This document shows positions 29,814 through 39,290 of a DNA stretch of 64,000 nt, piece after piece (the stretch's first letter is position 1; each line of letters starts with the position of its first letter). The position numbers and the translations under genes are program-made. The stretch comes from an uncultured Prevotella sp. (GTDB lineage Bacteria > Bacteroidota > Bacteroidia > Bacteroidales > Bacteroidaceae): NCBI GenBank assembly GCA_937906495.1, contig CALCVT010000106.1:1-64000 (forward strand), in the 5' to 3' direction. The notes under the pieces are model-generated. The model was not told the DNA's origin. It saw only the letters and a program-made list of their open reading frames with translations, and searched no databases.

Positions 29814-31871
29814 ATGAAACAAAAACTTGTAACCATGATGCTATCAGCTGCTGCCACATGGGGTATTTGTACACCCGAGGTGCAGGCCCAAAAAGCGCCG
29901 GACAACTTTAAGTACACCGACGAGCAATTTGCCGATATACAAATGCTCCGCTACAAGGTGGAGGGTTTTGAGAAACTCTCGCTAAAAGAAAAAACCTTTA
30001 TTTATTATTTGCAAGAAGCTGCTCTCGAAGGCCGTGACATCCTTTTTGACCAAAACGGACGTTACAACCTGCGCATCCGCCGCATGCTCGAGGCTGTTTA
30101 TACCGACTGGAACGGCGACCGTAACAGTGCCTTTTTTAAAGGACTGTCTACTTATCTGAAGCGAGTTTGGTTCTCATCGGGCATTCATCACCACTATGGC
30201 AGCGAAAAGTTCCAACCCGAATTTAAAGCCGACGACCTGCGTGCTGCACTCAAACAACTGCCGGCCGAAAAGCTTCCTTTAAGTACTGGACAAAGTGTAG
30301 ACCAGTTGTGCAATGAGATTTTCCCCGTAATTTTCAACCCCGCGGTTATGCCCATGCGCGTAAACCAAAAGGATGGCGAAGACTTGATTCTGACCTCGGC
30401 CGAAAATTATTATGCTCCGGGCATCACACAAGCCGAAGCCGAAGAATTTTACAAACAACGCAAACCGGCCGACGACCCGCGCCCTATTATGATGGGTATG
30501 AACAGCCGCCTTTCGCGCGACGACTACGGACAGCTAACTGAGCGGGTATGGCGCATCGGTGGCCTCTATTCGCCGGCTTTGGAACGCATTGTCGACAACC
30601 TGCTCAAAGCTCGCCCCTATGCCGACACGCGCGAACAGCAAAAGGTTATCGACCTGCTGGTTGAGGTATACCGCACTGGCGACCTCCGCACCTTTGACGA
30701 CTATGCCATTCACTGGCTCAAAGATACGGAAAGCCTCATCGACTTTGTATGCTACTTTACCGAAAACTACGGCGACCCGCTGGGCATGAAGGCATCGTGG
30801 GAAGCTATTGTGAACTTCAAGGATCTGGAAGCTACTGAGCGTACCAAGAAACTCTCGGCCAACGCACAGTGGTTTGAAGACAACTCGCCTGTAGCTCCGC
30901 AATTTAAAAAAGAAAAAGTCAAAGGCATTTCGGCCAAAGTAATTACTGCAGCTATCCTGGGTGGCGACCTCTACCCCTCTACAGCTATCGGTATTAACCT
31001 GCCTAACTCCGATTGGGTTCGCCGCGAACACGGCTCGAAAAGTGTGACCATCGGCAACCTTACTGCTGCATATAGCAAGGCTTCGCATGGTTCGGGCATG
31101 GACAAGGAGTTTATTATCGACGAACCTACCCGCAAACTTGTTGAACAATATGGTGCTACTTGCGACGACTTGCATACCGACTTGCACGAATGCTTAGGTC
31201 ATGGCAGCGGCAAACTCCTGCCCGGAACTGACCCCGATACGCTCAAAGCCTACGGTTCGACCATCGAGGAGGCACGTGCCGACCTCTTTGGCCTGTACTA
31301 CATGGCCGACCCCAAAATGGTAGAACTCGGACTGACTCCAAACGACGAAGCTTACAAGAGCCAATACTATACTTACATGATGAACGGCCTCATGACGCAG
31401 CTCGTACGCATTAAACCGGGCAACACCATTGAGGAGGCTCACATGCGCAACCGCGCCCTTATTGCCAATTGGGCCTTTGAAAAGGGTAAAGACCAAAAAG
31501 TGGTTGAACTGGTTAAGAAGAAAGGTAAAACCTTTGTGAAGGTAAACGACTACCAGGCTCTACGCCAACTCTTTGGCAAACTCCTGGCCGAAATTCAACG
31601 CATCAAGAGCGAGGGAGACTACGAAGCTGCACGCCAAATGGTTGAGAACTATGGCGTAAAGATTGACCCCAAACTGCACCAGGAAATTTTGGCTCGCTAC
31701 GAAAAACTGAACCTGGCCCCCTACAAGGGATTCATCAACCCGGTGTATAAAGCTGTGCGCGATGCGCAGGGTAACATTACCGACGTAACCATAGACTACA
31801 CGGAGGCTTACGATGCCCAAATGCTGCGTTACAGCAAGGACTACTCACCCCTGCCTAACGTAAACGAATAA
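29814..31871 (+). CDS. Dipeptidyl peptidase III (peptidase M49)
   Basis: 685 residues from MKQKLVTMM (a TTG nine bases upstream is in frame but unlikely). A signal peptide ending VQAQ suggests a periplasmic enzyme. The zinc motif HECLGH (H458-H463) with a cysteine in the variable place is the form known from Bacteroides DPP III, and EEARAD supplies the third ligand. The family removes dipeptides from the N-terminus of oligopeptides. Together with the secreted subtilase at 22.3-24.5 kb it could complete peptide breakdown. A strong terminator follows at once, so it is a single-gene unit. Confidence 0.95.
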   Translation: MKQKLVTMMLSAAATWGICTPEVQAQKAPDNFKYTDEQFADIQMLRYKVEGFEKLSLKEKTFIYYLQEAALEGRDILFDQNGRYNLRIRRMLEAVYTDWNGDRNSAFFKGLSTYLKRVWFSSGIHHHYGSEKFQPEFKADDLRAALKQLPAEKLPLSTGQSVDQLCNEIFPVIFNPAVMPMRVNQKDGEDLILTSAENYYAPGITQAEAEEFYKQRKPADDPRPIMMGMNSRLSRDDYGQLTERVWRIGGLYSPALERIVDNLLKARPYADTREQQKVIDLLVEVYRTGDLRTFDDYAIHWLKDTESLIDFVCYFTENYGDPLGMKASWEAIVNFKDLEATERTKKLSANAQWFEDNSPVAPQFKKEKVKGISAKVITAAILGGDLYPSTAIGINLPNSDWVRREHGSKSVTIGNLTAAYSKASHGSGMDKEFIIDEPTRKLVEQYGATCDDLHTDLHECLGHGSGKLLPGTDPDTLKAYGSTIEEARADLFGLYYMADPKMVELGLTPNDEAYKSQYYTYMMNGLMTQLVRIKPGNTIEEAHMRNRALIANWAFEKGKDQKVVELVKKKGKTFVKVNDYQALRQLFGKLLAEIQRIKSEGDYEAARQMVENYGVKIDPKLHQEILARYEKLNLAPYKGFINPVYKAVRDAQGNITDVTIDYTEAYDAQMLRYSKDYSPLPNVNE

Positions 31872-31897
31872 TCTCACCTTTGTGGTATTAAACTTTT

Positions 31898-31939
31898 ATA
31901 CAAGCCATGGCCCATAAAACGGCCATGGCTTGTATTTTT
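31898..31939 (+). terminator. Terminator of the dipeptidyl peptidase III gene
   Basis: ATACAAGCCATGGCC (31898-31912) pairs perfectly with 31921-31935 across an 8-nt loop and is followed by TTTTT. Confidence 0.92.
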
Positions 31940-31960
31940 ATTATCGTTAGCTATGCAGAA

Positions 31961-31989
31961 GGGCTCGCTGGCATCATACCAACGAGCCC
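31961..31989 (-). terminator. Hairpin after thiF
   Basis: GGGCTCG (31961-31967) and CGAGCCC (31983-31989) with inner TGG/CCA pairs form a hairpin 66 nt past the thiF stop on the minus strand. Confidence 0.55.
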
Positions 31990-32055
31990 TATTACCTATT
32001 TCTGCAATATTATATTACACTACAAACTCTATGAGCTATCCCGAACGTGTTCGGG

Positions 32056-32757
32056 TTAGAATTCTAAACAGTAAGTTTCGAGTGTGCCAAGGTTTATGGT
32101 CCATAAACGTCCGGTAAGCAGTTCGCCAAAACCTGCCACTAACTGCATGGCCTGCTGAGCCATTATATTGCCCACCACTCCAGGTACCGTACCCAGAATT
32201 TCCTTACCGGGCTGAGGCATAGACAACATGGCCTGTTCGTCGGGGTAAAGGTCGCGGTAACGACGCGGCGATGCACCATAATGGAACACACTCACCTGCC
32301 CTTCGAGTCCACCTACTGCCCCATAAATATAGGGCTTGCCAAGCTGGGCACAGGCATCGTCAATAACGTAACGTGTGGCAAAATTGTCGCAACCATCAAT
32401 CACCAGGTCGTAACTGCTAATCAAGTTGCAGGCATTGCTGGCCGTAAAGCGCCCTACATGAGGGCGTAAACACACCTCGCTGTTAAGATTGGCCAAACGC
32501 TGGGCAGCTGCCTTGGCTTTGGGTTGCCCTAACTGGCTCTCGCCATAAAGCAACTGACGGTGTAGGTTTGTAAGGCTCACCTCATCGTCGTCGATAAACC
32601 CAATGGTACCTACTCCGGCCCCGGCCAAGGCCAGGGCTATGGGGCTACCCAGCCCCCCCACCCCAACTATAAGCATGCTGGCGCGGCTAAGGCGGTTTTG
32701 TCCTTCGGCCCCTAACTCAGGTAGGAGCATTTGGCGATGGTATCTGTTTATTTCCAT
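32056..32757 (-). CDS. thiF: ThiF: adenylyltransferase for the sulfur carrier ThiS
   Basis: 233 residues of the E1-like HesA/MoeB/ThiF family. The ATP-binding GVGGLGSP (residues 32-39), the Arg-finger region LTNLHRQLLYG and the DGCDNFATRYVIDDAC segment are present. It activates the C-terminal Gly-Gly of ThiS by adenylation so that it can be charged with sulfur for thiazole synthesis. The loop that carries the acceptor cysteine and CxxC zinc pairs in E. coli ThiF reads LSMPQPGKEILGTVPGVVG here and contains no cysteine; Bacteroidota versions often lack it. It is the last gene of the thiSGHF operon, 47 bp after thiH. Confidence 0.88.
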   Translation of the reverse strand: MEINRYHRQMLLPELGAEGQNRLSRASMLIVGVGGLGSPIALALAGAGVGTIGFIDDDEVSLTNLHRQLLYGESQLGQPKAKAAAQRLANLNSEVCLRPHVGRFTASNACNLISSYDLVIDGCDNFATRYVIDDACAQLGKPYIYGAVGGLEGQVSVFHYGASPRRYRDLYPDEQAMLSMPQPGKEILGTVPGVVGNIMAQQAMQLVAGFGELLTGRLWTINLGTLETYCLEF

Positions 32758-32804
32758 TTTGGGGGTTGTTTAGATACATGCCGCAGCCCGGAGGCCAGAC
32801 ATCA

Positions 32805-33935
32805 TTACTGTTTTTTCCACAAGTCGAACGATCCGTCCCAATCCTTCCATACGGGTTCGACACCGGCACGGCGCAATGCCTCGACCACCTCGTCGACCGA
32901 ACGGGGATCGGTAACTTCAAACTGTTCGAGCGCTTCGACATGGGTAGCATAGCCGCCCGGCTCTGTTTTACTACCGGCCGACATGGTCGTCACACCAAGT
33001 GTGGCCATGTGATTGCGAAAATCGGGGCACTCGCGGGTACTATACGAAATATCGACATCGTGGTCGAAAATACGCATGGCAAAGGTGAGCTGTGCCAATT
33101 CGCGGTCGGTCATGATACAGTTGGGTTGGAAACCGCCATTCTCAGCCGGACACATACGCGGAAAGTTTACGCTGTACTTGGTGCGCCAATAGTGCTTTTG
33201 CAGGTAGCGCAAATGACGGGCCAGCATGGTGAGGTCGGTACGCCACTCTTTTTCCAAACCAATAAGCACACCCATGCCTATGGAGTGAACTCCGGCCTGC
33301 CCCATACGGTCGAAACCATTTACACGCCACTCAAAATTCGACTTCATGCCACGCGGGTGATAAAGCTTATAGTTTTCGCGATGATACGTTTCTTGAAAGC
33401 AAATAACACCGTTCATGCCATGCTTCACCAACTCGGCATACTCTTCGGCCGCCAGTGGCATAACTTCGATTTTAAGGTTCGAAAAGTAAGGCTTTGCCAA
33501 ATCGAGCGCCTTAGCCAAATAGGGTACGCCTGCTTTGGCCGGATTCTCGCCTGTTACGAGCAGCAGGTTTTCAAAGGGGCCAAGTTTTTTAATAGCCTCA
33601 TACTCCTGTACCATCTCGTCGGGAGTAAGAATGGTACGCTTCATTTTATTGGCTATATGAAAGCCGCAATACACGCAAGAGTTTGTGCAGGAGTTGGTAA
33701 GGTAAAGCGGAATAAAGAGCGAAACGGTACGCCCGAATCGCTTTTCGGTATAATGCCGTGCCAACTGCGCCATGGTTTCGAGATAAGGCTCTGCAGCCGG
33801 CGAAATAAGGGCCATGAAGTCATCGACATCGCAACGGTCCTTTTGAAGGGCACGCACCACGTCGGCCTCGGTTTTAGCAGCGATGGCAGCAGTGGTTTCG
33901 TCCCACGAATAGGATAAAAGTTCTTCTGAAAACAT
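32805..33935 (-). CDS. thiH: 2-iminoacetate synthase ThiH
   Basis: 376 residues, full length. The radical-SAM cluster motif CTNSCVYC (C83, C87, C90; CX3CX2C) follows the conserved FIPLYLTN, and the tail ends in the C-terminal BATS domain (RECPDFRNHM, SAGSKTEPGGYA). It cleaves tyrosine with SAM to give dehydroglycine for the thiazole ring, the anaerobic route. It sits between thiG (24 bp upstream) and thiF (47 bp downstream). Confidence 0.97.
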   Translation of the reverse strand: MFSEELLSYSWDETTAAIAAKTEADVVRALQKDRCDVDDFMALISPAAEPYLETMAQLARHYTEKRFGRTVSLFIPLYLTNSCTNSCVYCGFHIANKMKRTILTPDEMVQEYEAIKKLGPFENLLLVTGENPAKAGVPYLAKALDLAKPYFSNLKIEVMPLAAEEYAELVKHGMNGVICFQETYHRENYKLYHPRGMKSNFEWRVNGFDRMGQAGVHSIGMGVLIGLEKEWRTDLTMLARHLRYLQKHYWRTKYSVNFPRMCPAENGGFQPNCIMTDRELAQLTFAMRIFDHDVDISYSTRECPDFRNHMATLGVTTMSAGSKTEPGGYATHVEALEQFEVTDPRSVDEVVEALRRAGVEPVWKDWDGSFDLWKKQ

Positions 33936-33959
33936 GTTTATTGTCCGTTAATGCGAGGG

Positions 33960-34733
33960 TCAGTCGAGAAATGCGGTAAGCGGTGAGCTGGCCTTAGCCT
34001 CGAATGAATGTACTTGGGCAGCGAGTCCGGCCTCAAAAGCTTCGCGTCCGGCCTCGACAGCCTTTTTAAAGGCACGCGCCATGTCGGCAGGGCGGGCAGC
34101 AACCGCAATGGCCGTATTGACCAAACAAGCCGAAGCTCCCATCTCCATAGCCTCGGCTGCATGGCTGGGTGCTCCAATACCGGCATCAACCACCACGGGC
34201 ACGTTGCTCTGCTCAATAATGATGCGCAGAAAGTCGCGTGTTTGAAGCCCGCGATTTGTACCGATGGGAGCTCCTAAAGGCATAACAGCTGCTGCTCCAG
34301 CCTCCTCAAGATGCTTGCAGAGCGTAGGGTCGGCCTGGCAGTAAGGCAGCACAATAAAGCCTAACTTTACCAACTCTTCGGTAGCCTTGAGTGTTTCGGT
34401 ACTGTCGGGCAAAAGATAGCGCGGGTCGGGATGAATTTCGAGTTTTAACCAATTGGTACCAAATGCCTCGCGAGCCATTTGGGCAGCAAATACGGCCTCT
34501 TCGGCGGTTCGAACCCCCGAGGTGTTGGGTAACAACTGGATGCGTTCGTTACAGATGTGGCGGAGCATATCGTCGTTTGCATCTTCGAGTTCGATGCGTT
34601 TCATGGCAACAGTCACCATCTCAGATTCGGAAGCGAGAATAGCCTCCTGCATTTCGGTATTGCTGCGGAACTTACCTGTTCCGAGAAAAAGGCGCGAGTG
34701 AAAATCGCGGCCTGCAATCTGAAGTATGGACAT
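33960..34733 (-). CDS. thiG: Thiazole synthase ThiG
   Basis: 257 residues forming a (beta/alpha)8 barrel. The Schiff-base lysine is K97 in [25 protein letters not shown] and [31 protein letters not shown] are typical. It joins 1-deoxy-xylulose-5-phosphate, dehydroglycine and ThiS thiocarboxylate to the thiazole phosphate. It lies 67 bp after thiS and 24 bp before thiH. thiC, thiE and thiD, often in this operon in other Bacteroidota, are not in the window. Confidence 0.97.
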   Translation of the reverse strand: MSILQIAGRDFHSRLFLGTGKFRSNTEMQEAILASESEMVTVAMKRIELEDANDDMLRHICNERIQLLPNTSGVRTAEEAVFAAQMAREAFGTNWLKLEIHPDPRYLLPDSTETLKATEELVKLGFIVLPYCQADPTLCKHLEEAGAAAVMPLGAPIGTNRGLQTRDFLRIIIEQSNVPVVVDAGIGAPSHAAEAMEMGASACLVNTAIAVAARPADMARAFKKAVEAGREAFEAGLAAQVHSFEAKASSPLTAFLD

Positions 34734-34800
34734 AATATAAATGTATATGGAAAATTAAAAGGTTATGCAATTGAATGAGGTAAAAGTTAGGGCAAAAGCA

Positions 34801-34998
34801 CTATCCACCACAGGCAGCTTTAATAATAGTGATGCGGCTACCTTCTATAAGGGTGTGGTCTGCCCAGGCAGTACGCTTTACAATATGGTTGTCTACGGCT
34901 ACTGCTACGCCTTGGGCCGGCAATTGGAGTTCACAGACTAAGGCTTCGAGTGTAGGGGCCTGCGTTTGCAACTCTTTTCCGTTTAAAATAACTTTCAT
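34801..34998 (-). CDS. thiS: Sulfur carrier protein ThiS
   Basis: 65 residues from MKVILNGKELQTQ, the usual size; the longer frame runs into the riboswitch leader. A ubiquitin-like fold ends in the diglycine KAACGG, whose last Gly is charged as thiocarboxylate by ThiF. VDNHIVKRTAWADHTLIEGSRI is the conserved core (given here in part). First gene of the thiSGHF operon, about 120 nt after the TPP aptamer. Confidence 0.95.
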   Translation of the reverse strand: MKVILNGKELQTQAPTLEALVCELQLPAQGVAVAVDNHIVKRTAWADHTLIEGSRITIIKAACGG

Positions 34999-35025
34999 GA
35001 TGCGGATTATCGGTAATTTGGGTTT

Positions 35026-35113
35026 GGCGCGAAACAAAAGGAGAGCCAACCTGCGCGCCCTGCCAGCGCCTACGGGCTATCGATGGGCGATAACCGAAAA
35101 AGGCAGGAAAAAG
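35026..35113 (-). promoter_or_regulatory. Expression platform between TPP aptamer and thiS
   Basis: On the minus strand this leader holds a hairpin GGTTATCG/CGATAGCC and, nearer to thiS, GGCGCG/CGCGCC (35059-35054 with 35031-35026) about 30 nt before the ATG. The last could hide the ribosome-binding region when TPP is bound. Which of the stems switches cannot be told by eye. Confidence 0.5.
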
Positions 35114-35115
35114 GC

Positions 35116-35205
35116 GTACAATGCCTACGGCAGCATTAACTGCATCAGGTCGTAAGGGTATAATCTCAGCCTTCTGCCAGACGGGCAGAACCGGCACCCC
35201 TTTAT
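35116..35205 (-). promoter_or_regulatory. TPP (THI-box) riboswitch aptamer
   Basis: The minus strand carries all THI-box hallmarks in order: GGGGTGCC (35200-35193), a TTCTGCC/GGCAGAA stem, GGCTGAGAT, ACCC, ACCTGAT, a GCAG-ttaatg-CTGC stem and CGTAGG. It binds thiamine pyrophosphate and should lower expression of thiSGHF. A -7 element lies directly upstream. Confidence 0.94.
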
Positions 35206-35214
35206 ATCGCATGG

Positions 35215-35222
35215 CAAAAGTA
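35215..35222 (-). promoter_or_regulatory. -7 element TACTTTTG of the thi operon
   Basis: Minus-strand TACTTTTG ends about 10 nt before the TPP aptamer, so the RNA begins almost with the riboswitch. Confidence 0.65.
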
Positions 35223-35280
35223 CAAAAGTTTTTCGGCTTTGCATCTTCCTGCAGGCTTTTTTCGCAGGGGCTTAAGTCGA

Positions 35281-35322
35281 AAAAGGACGGAAAATCGCTG
35301 TATAGCGATTTTCCGTCCTTTA
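35281..35322 (-). terminator. Terminator of the OmpA-type gene
   Basis: An 18-bp perfect stem (35283-35300 with 35305-35322, loop GTAT). On the minus strand it is followed by TTTTT, 68 nt past the OmpA-type stop. Confidence 0.9.
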
Positions 35323-35389
35323 AATAGGTACTAACTACACCTAGCGACCGGTGTAATTGCGCTTTTCTTGAACTGGTTTAAACGAATCT

Positions 35390-36259
35390 CTACTTTTCCT
35401 GTTCAGGAGCCTCGTCTATGAGGTCCATAAACTGATCGAGCTTCGGCGTAATAATAATCTGTGTACGGCGGTTGCGCTGCTTGCCTTTCTCGGTAGCATT
35501 TGAAGCTACTGGGTTATACTCGCCACGACCGGCAGCAGTCATACGCTTGGGGTCGACACCATATCGATTTTGGAGAGCCTGTACTACTGATGAAGCGCGC
35601 AAGGTCGAAAGATCCCAGTTGTTGCGAATGTTCTTCTGCGAAATGGGCACATTGTCGGTGTTACCCTCAATCAGCACATCGTAGTCTTTGTAGTCAGCAA
35701 TAATCTTGGCAATTTTCTCCAAGGTTTCGCCGGCACGCGGACCAATCTCGTAGCTTCCGCTCTTATAGAGCATGTTGTCAGCCAGCGAGATGTAAACCAC
35801 GCCTTTGAGCACCTGTACATCCACATCGTTCATCTCCTCGCGGGTCAGCGAGCGAGTCAACTTGTTTGTAAGAGCCTGGTTCAAAGAGTCGCTCTTCGAT
35901 TTGGCATCAACCAACTGCTTGATAAACTTATTGGAGGCATTGATTTCGTCTACCAACTTAGAGATGTTTACGTTACCGGCCTGCACGTTGCTCTGATACG
36001 AATCCTGCAATTTGGAATACGAATCACGCATTTCCTGATTACGGCGCTGCTCATCGGCCAGACGATCAGCCAAGCTCTTTGAGTTGGTATTACACTCAGC
36101 CAGGCGTACCTGGTTTTCGTTATAGTCGCGCTGCAAATCGCTGTGCTGCGATTTAAGATTCTCGTACTTACTCTGTACGGCTTCGTATTGCTTTTTAGTA
36201 ACACAGCTGGTCATGAGCACTGCCAAAGCCAGCGGAAAAATAAGTTTCAAGCACTTCAT
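35390..36259 (-). CDS. OmpA-family peptidoglycan-binding lipoprotein
   Basis: 289 residues. A lipoprotein signal peptide ends at C19 (MTSC). Residues 25-130 are a charged heptad region (SKYENLKSQHSDLQRDYNEN, then ADEQRRNQEMRDSYSKL), a likely coiled coil. The C-terminal half (about 150-285) is an OmpA-like domain with DVLIEGNTDNVP, LSTLRASSVVQAL and AAGRGEYNPVASN, which binds meso-diaminopimelate in peptidoglycan. It should tie the outer membrane to the cell wall. Single gene with its own terminator. Confidence 0.9.
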   Translation of the reverse strand: MKCLKLIFPLALAVLMTSCVTKKQYEAVQSKYENLKSQHSDLQRDYNENQVRLAECNTNSKSLADRLADEQRRNQEMRDSYSKLQDSYQSNVQAGNVNISKLVDEINASNKFIKQLVDAKSKSDSLNQALTNKLTRSLTREEMNDVDVQVLKGVVYISLADNMLYKSGSYEIGPRAGETLEKIAKIIADYKDYDVLIEGNTDNVPISQKNIRNNWDLSTLRASSVVQALQNRYGVDPKRMTAAGRGEYNPVASNATEKGKQRNRRTQIIITPKLDQFMDLIDEAPEQEK

Positions 36260-36375
36260 AAGCTATATTGTTTAGATATTATTTCAGTCGTTCGTGCATA
36301 GATTCAACTCTTTCGGCGCGCAAGTTAGGCATTTCAGACCACTATACCAAACAAATTGACTATTTTTAAGAGCAA

Positions 36376-36398
36376 GGCATCCCTTTTCAACGGGTGCC
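36376..36398 (-). terminator. Weak hairpin after the metal-type TonB receptor gene
   Basis: GGCATCCC (36376-36383) and GGGTGCC (36392-36398) pair with one bulged base, 17 nt past the receptor stop. No T tract. Confidence 0.35.
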
Positions 36399-36414
36399 TA
36401 GAAGTCTTACAAGG

Positions 36415-38880
36415 CTAAATATTGATTTTCACACCTGCAAAATAGGTTCGCGGCATGCCTGGACCATAAATGTAACCTGAGTCGCGGGTAGCTTTGCGGT
36501 CAAAGTCGCTTTGATAAGAGTTGAAGATGTTTTGTACACCGGCATTAAGCTGCAAGCAAACATTGTTGAAGTCAATGTCGTAAGTAACTTTGGCACCCAA
36601 TTCAAAGAAGGTCGGTGTGCGAACCAGGCGGTCGGCACTTCCATCAATCTCTGAAAAGAGATGAGGCACATACATGTGGCCGGTGTAGTTACCATTAAGC
36701 GCTATGGTAAGCGGCTTGATGGGAGTATAGGTAGCACTAAAGTAGCCATAGAGGTCGGGGGTACGCAATATGCGTTTGCTCATACGCTCGCTTTCGGTTA
36801 GGTTTTCCTCATCGGCACTCCATTCCATGGGTTCGTCGTAACGGCTGCTCTGCACGGTAAAACCGGCCTGCAACTGCGCTTTATCGCGATAAGCCAGACG
36901 GAACTCGAGCGTGCCACCATAAACCTGGGCACCGGGACCATTAACACGAGTTTGAATTAAGTAACCGCTGCCATTGGGATCCATCACGGGCGAAGTGAGC
37001 ACAAAGGGATTGGAAAGTTTGGTATAAAATCCTTCAAGCAACACATTGGCCTGCACGGGACCGAAAGCGTGATACCAGTCGACCGATGCATTGACACTGC
37101 GTGAGTGTTCCTCCTTCAGATTCTTATCACGCTGAATTGAAATAAGCTTACCTCCTACGTGATTGATATGCAAGTCTTCATCGAAAGCCTGCGGCGTACG
37201 GAAACCTTCGGCATAACTCAAACGGATGTTGATATCGTCGGTCGGATTAAAGCGTACGTTGGCGCGCGGACTGAATATTGGGTTATCCATAATGCTGTTC
37301 TTATCCATACGGGCCCCTATGAGGAAACTCCATTGCTTATTCTTCCATTCGTTCTGCAGGTAAGCACTATAAATGTCGATAACCTGATTGAGCGGTTTGG
37401 GAGTATATTTATCAATAAGTTGTTGTAAGCGGTCGCCGGTAGCATTGGGGTCTTCGGCCAATGCTGCATCTCGATACTTCTCCAAGTCGGTAGCGCGGTC
37501 CTTAAGGTCGTCATGGTTATACTCTACACCTGCAGTAAGGTCAGAGGGCATGAACAGAAAACGGTCGAACTTGTAGATGTACTGGGCACCAGCTACGGCT
37601 GTAAGATTCCGAGTTTTACCATAAGCGCTATAATAACTATCACGATTGATATGCTGTGCCGAAGCATAAAGGTTAAAATAGTGCTTTTGATTGGGCGAGA
37701 ACATATTGAACTTTATACCGCCTGTATTGATTGAATGGCGTGTCTGCTCTACCAATCCTGGCTCATCGCTACCATTAAGCTCTGGATTTTCGGCAATGTG
37801 GGGTGGAAGGTCCAAACGATTACCCCCACGGCGGAACTCCTCAATGTGATGATATTCGATACCTAACTTCGAATAAGTACCAAGTTTATAGTAGGCGTTC
37901 ATACCTACCATTTGATTCTTCATTTTGGAAAGTTCGGTAAATCCGTCACCGTTAGCGTCCCAGGCAGAGCGGTGACGGTTTTGTCCGTAGACATAAGCAC
38001 CGGCTCTACTGTCAGATGATACGAGCGATAGATTCATTGTTGTATTATTATCAAATGCGCCTGAACCATCGATATTGGTAAGAGTATGTGCAAACGAACC
38101 ACTATTGGCACGAGGTTCCTTGGTTATAACATTGATTGTTCCGGCAATGGCCGAAGAGCCGAATAGTGCCGAACCACCACCACGCACCACCTCAACGCGG
38201 TCTATCATATTGGCTGGTATCTGCTCCAGACCATACACACCGGCCAGGGATGAGAAGATAGGACGTGAGTCGATGAGAATTTGGGTATATTTACCCTCAA
38301 GTCCGTTAATACGCACTTGAGTAAAGCCACAGTTCTGGCAATTATTTTCTACACGCACACCAGGTTGGAACACCAAACCTTGCGAAAGGTTTTGCGAACA
38401 AGTATTTTCGAAAATCTTAGAGTCGATTACCTTGACAAGTGTAGGCGCCATGCGACGCTTGGTCTCGTTGCGGTTGGCCGATACAACCAGACCATCGAGC
38501 GAGATGGCGTCTGAGGTTATTTCAAAGTTTTCTTCAAGGGTTACTCCCTTGCGCAATGTCAGTTTACGGCTTTGACTTTTGTAACCCAACATACTGACTT
38601 CGAGTACAAAGTCGCCCTCGGGCAAATTCTTCAGAAAATAGTGTCCTGTACGATCGGTAACTGTACTGAGTACGGTTCCTTTCAGAGTAACTGTTGCAAA
38701 GGAAAGATGTTCGCCAGTTTGGGCATCAACCACATGGCCCACAATATTGGCATCCGACTTATTCAAGTCGTCGCGCGACAGGGTGTTATCGGGTATCAGG
38801 TTCATGGCGGTTGCCTGTGCAAGACAGATAGGACTGAACAGTACACAAACGCTCAACACTCGGAGTATATTTTTTTTCAT
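36415..38880 (-). CDS. TonB-dependent receptor with carboxypeptidase-like N-domain, probable metal or metallophore uptake
   Basis: 821 residues from MKKNILRVLSV; the longer frame adds a segment between the genes. Signal peptide to about residue 25, CarboxypepD-regulatory-like domain (IVGHVVDAQTGEHLSFATVTLKG, given in part), plug (LVVSANRNETKRR, CQNCGFTQVRING, IDSRPIFSSLAGVYGLEQIP, GGGSALFGSSAIAGTINVIT) and a barrel ending TYFAGVKINI. The NNCQNCGF pair of cysteines is found in receptors near metal-linked genes. Upstream by 59 bp is a small His-rich membrane protein, apparently in the same operon, which supports zinc, copper or another metal as cargo; the exact ligand is unknown. Confidence 0.85.
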   Translation of the reverse strand: MKKNILRVLSVCVLFSPICLAQATAMNLIPDNTLSRDDLNKSDANIVGHVVDAQTGEHLSFATVTLKGTVLSTVTDRTGHYFLKNLPEGDFVLEVSMLGYKSQSRKLTLRKGVTLEENFEITSDAISLDGLVVSANRNETKRRMAPTLVKVIDSKIFENTCSQNLSQGLVFQPGVRVENNCQNCGFTQVRINGLEGKYTQILIDSRPIFSSLAGVYGLEQIPANMIDRVEVVRGGGSALFGSSAIAGTINVITKEPRANSGSFAHTLTNIDGSGAFDNNTTMNLSLVSSDSRAGAYVYGQNRHRSAWDANGDGFTELSKMKNQMVGMNAYYKLGTYSKLGIEYHHIEEFRRGGNRLDLPPHIAENPELNGSDEPGLVEQTRHSINTGGIKFNMFSPNQKHYFNLYASAQHINRDSYYSAYGKTRNLTAVAGAQYIYKFDRFLFMPSDLTAGVEYNHDDLKDRATDLEKYRDAALAEDPNATGDRLQQLIDKYTPKPLNQVIDIYSAYLQNEWKNKQWSFLIGARMDKNSIMDNPIFSPRANVRFNPTDDINIRLSYAEGFRTPQAFDEDLHINHVGGKLISIQRDKNLKEEHSRSVNASVDWYHAFGPVQANVLLEGFYTKLSNPFVLTSPVMDPNGSGYLIQTRVNGPGAQVYGGTLEFRLAYRDKAQLQAGFTVQSSRYDEPMEWSADEENLTESERMSKRILRTPDLYGYFSATYTPIKPLTIALNGNYTGHMYVPHLFSEIDGSADRLVRTPTFFELGAKVTYDIDFNNVCLQLNAGVQNIFNSYQSDFDRKATRDSGYIYGPGMPRTYFAGVKINI

Positions 38881-38939
38881 TAAAAGGAGTTTTTTAGGAT
38901 TATGAATGATAAGGGCTAGCCCCCTTGCTAAATAGTTTA

Positions 38940-39290
38940 TTAATACGAAAGGCGGAATGCAGACGGTGGGGCACGCAAATAAAAATGACGCACAACCCGA
39001 CAGCAAACTATATAGCAGAAACTAGGAAGTAGCACTATACCCAAAAATACAGGAACATAGTTGAGCAAAGGCGACCAGGCCGGAAGTTGCGGAAACATAG
39101 GATGGGTTAAATGCCAAATAGTATCCAACTGCTGGGGCGTATGGGCATGTCCGTCTTTGAAGGGATGAGAGTGCACAATTACCACTCCGTTTACCTCATG
39201 CGTATGAGTAAACAGAGAAATGCTACAAAGATATGCTGAAAACAGCAATGGTAGCAGATGGCTCAATATGTGCAGATTAGCCCTTCTCAT
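38940..39290 (-). CDS. Small His-rich membrane protein, predicted metal-binding
   Basis: 116 residues with two hydrophobic segments (about 7-27 and 78-98) and between them a His-rich exported loop: FTHTHEVNGVVIVHSHPF and DGHAHTPQQL hold H-x-H and H-S-H-P motifs, and THPMFPQL follows. Eleven histidines in the whole. It is not a known enzyme; similar small proteins with H-x-H/HSHPF motifs sit next to TonB receptors in other Bacteroidota. The transport role is inferred from the metal-binding motifs and the operon with the receptor 59 bp downstream. The tail RAPPSAFRLSY is cytoplasmic. A promoter and a hairpin lie upstream. Confidence 0.7.
   Translation of the reverse strand: MRRANLHILSHLLPLLFSAYLCSISLFTHTHEVNGVVIVHSHPFKDGHAHTPQQLDTIWHLTHPMFPQLPAWSPLLNYVPVFLGIVLLPSFCYIVCCRVVRHFYLRAPPSAFRLSY

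Noticed and set aside
32766..33917. 383-residue plus-strand open frame opposite thiH
   Set aside because: It is the exact antisense shadow of thiH, has no family motif, and lies within an operon with clear radical-SAM motifs on the other strand.
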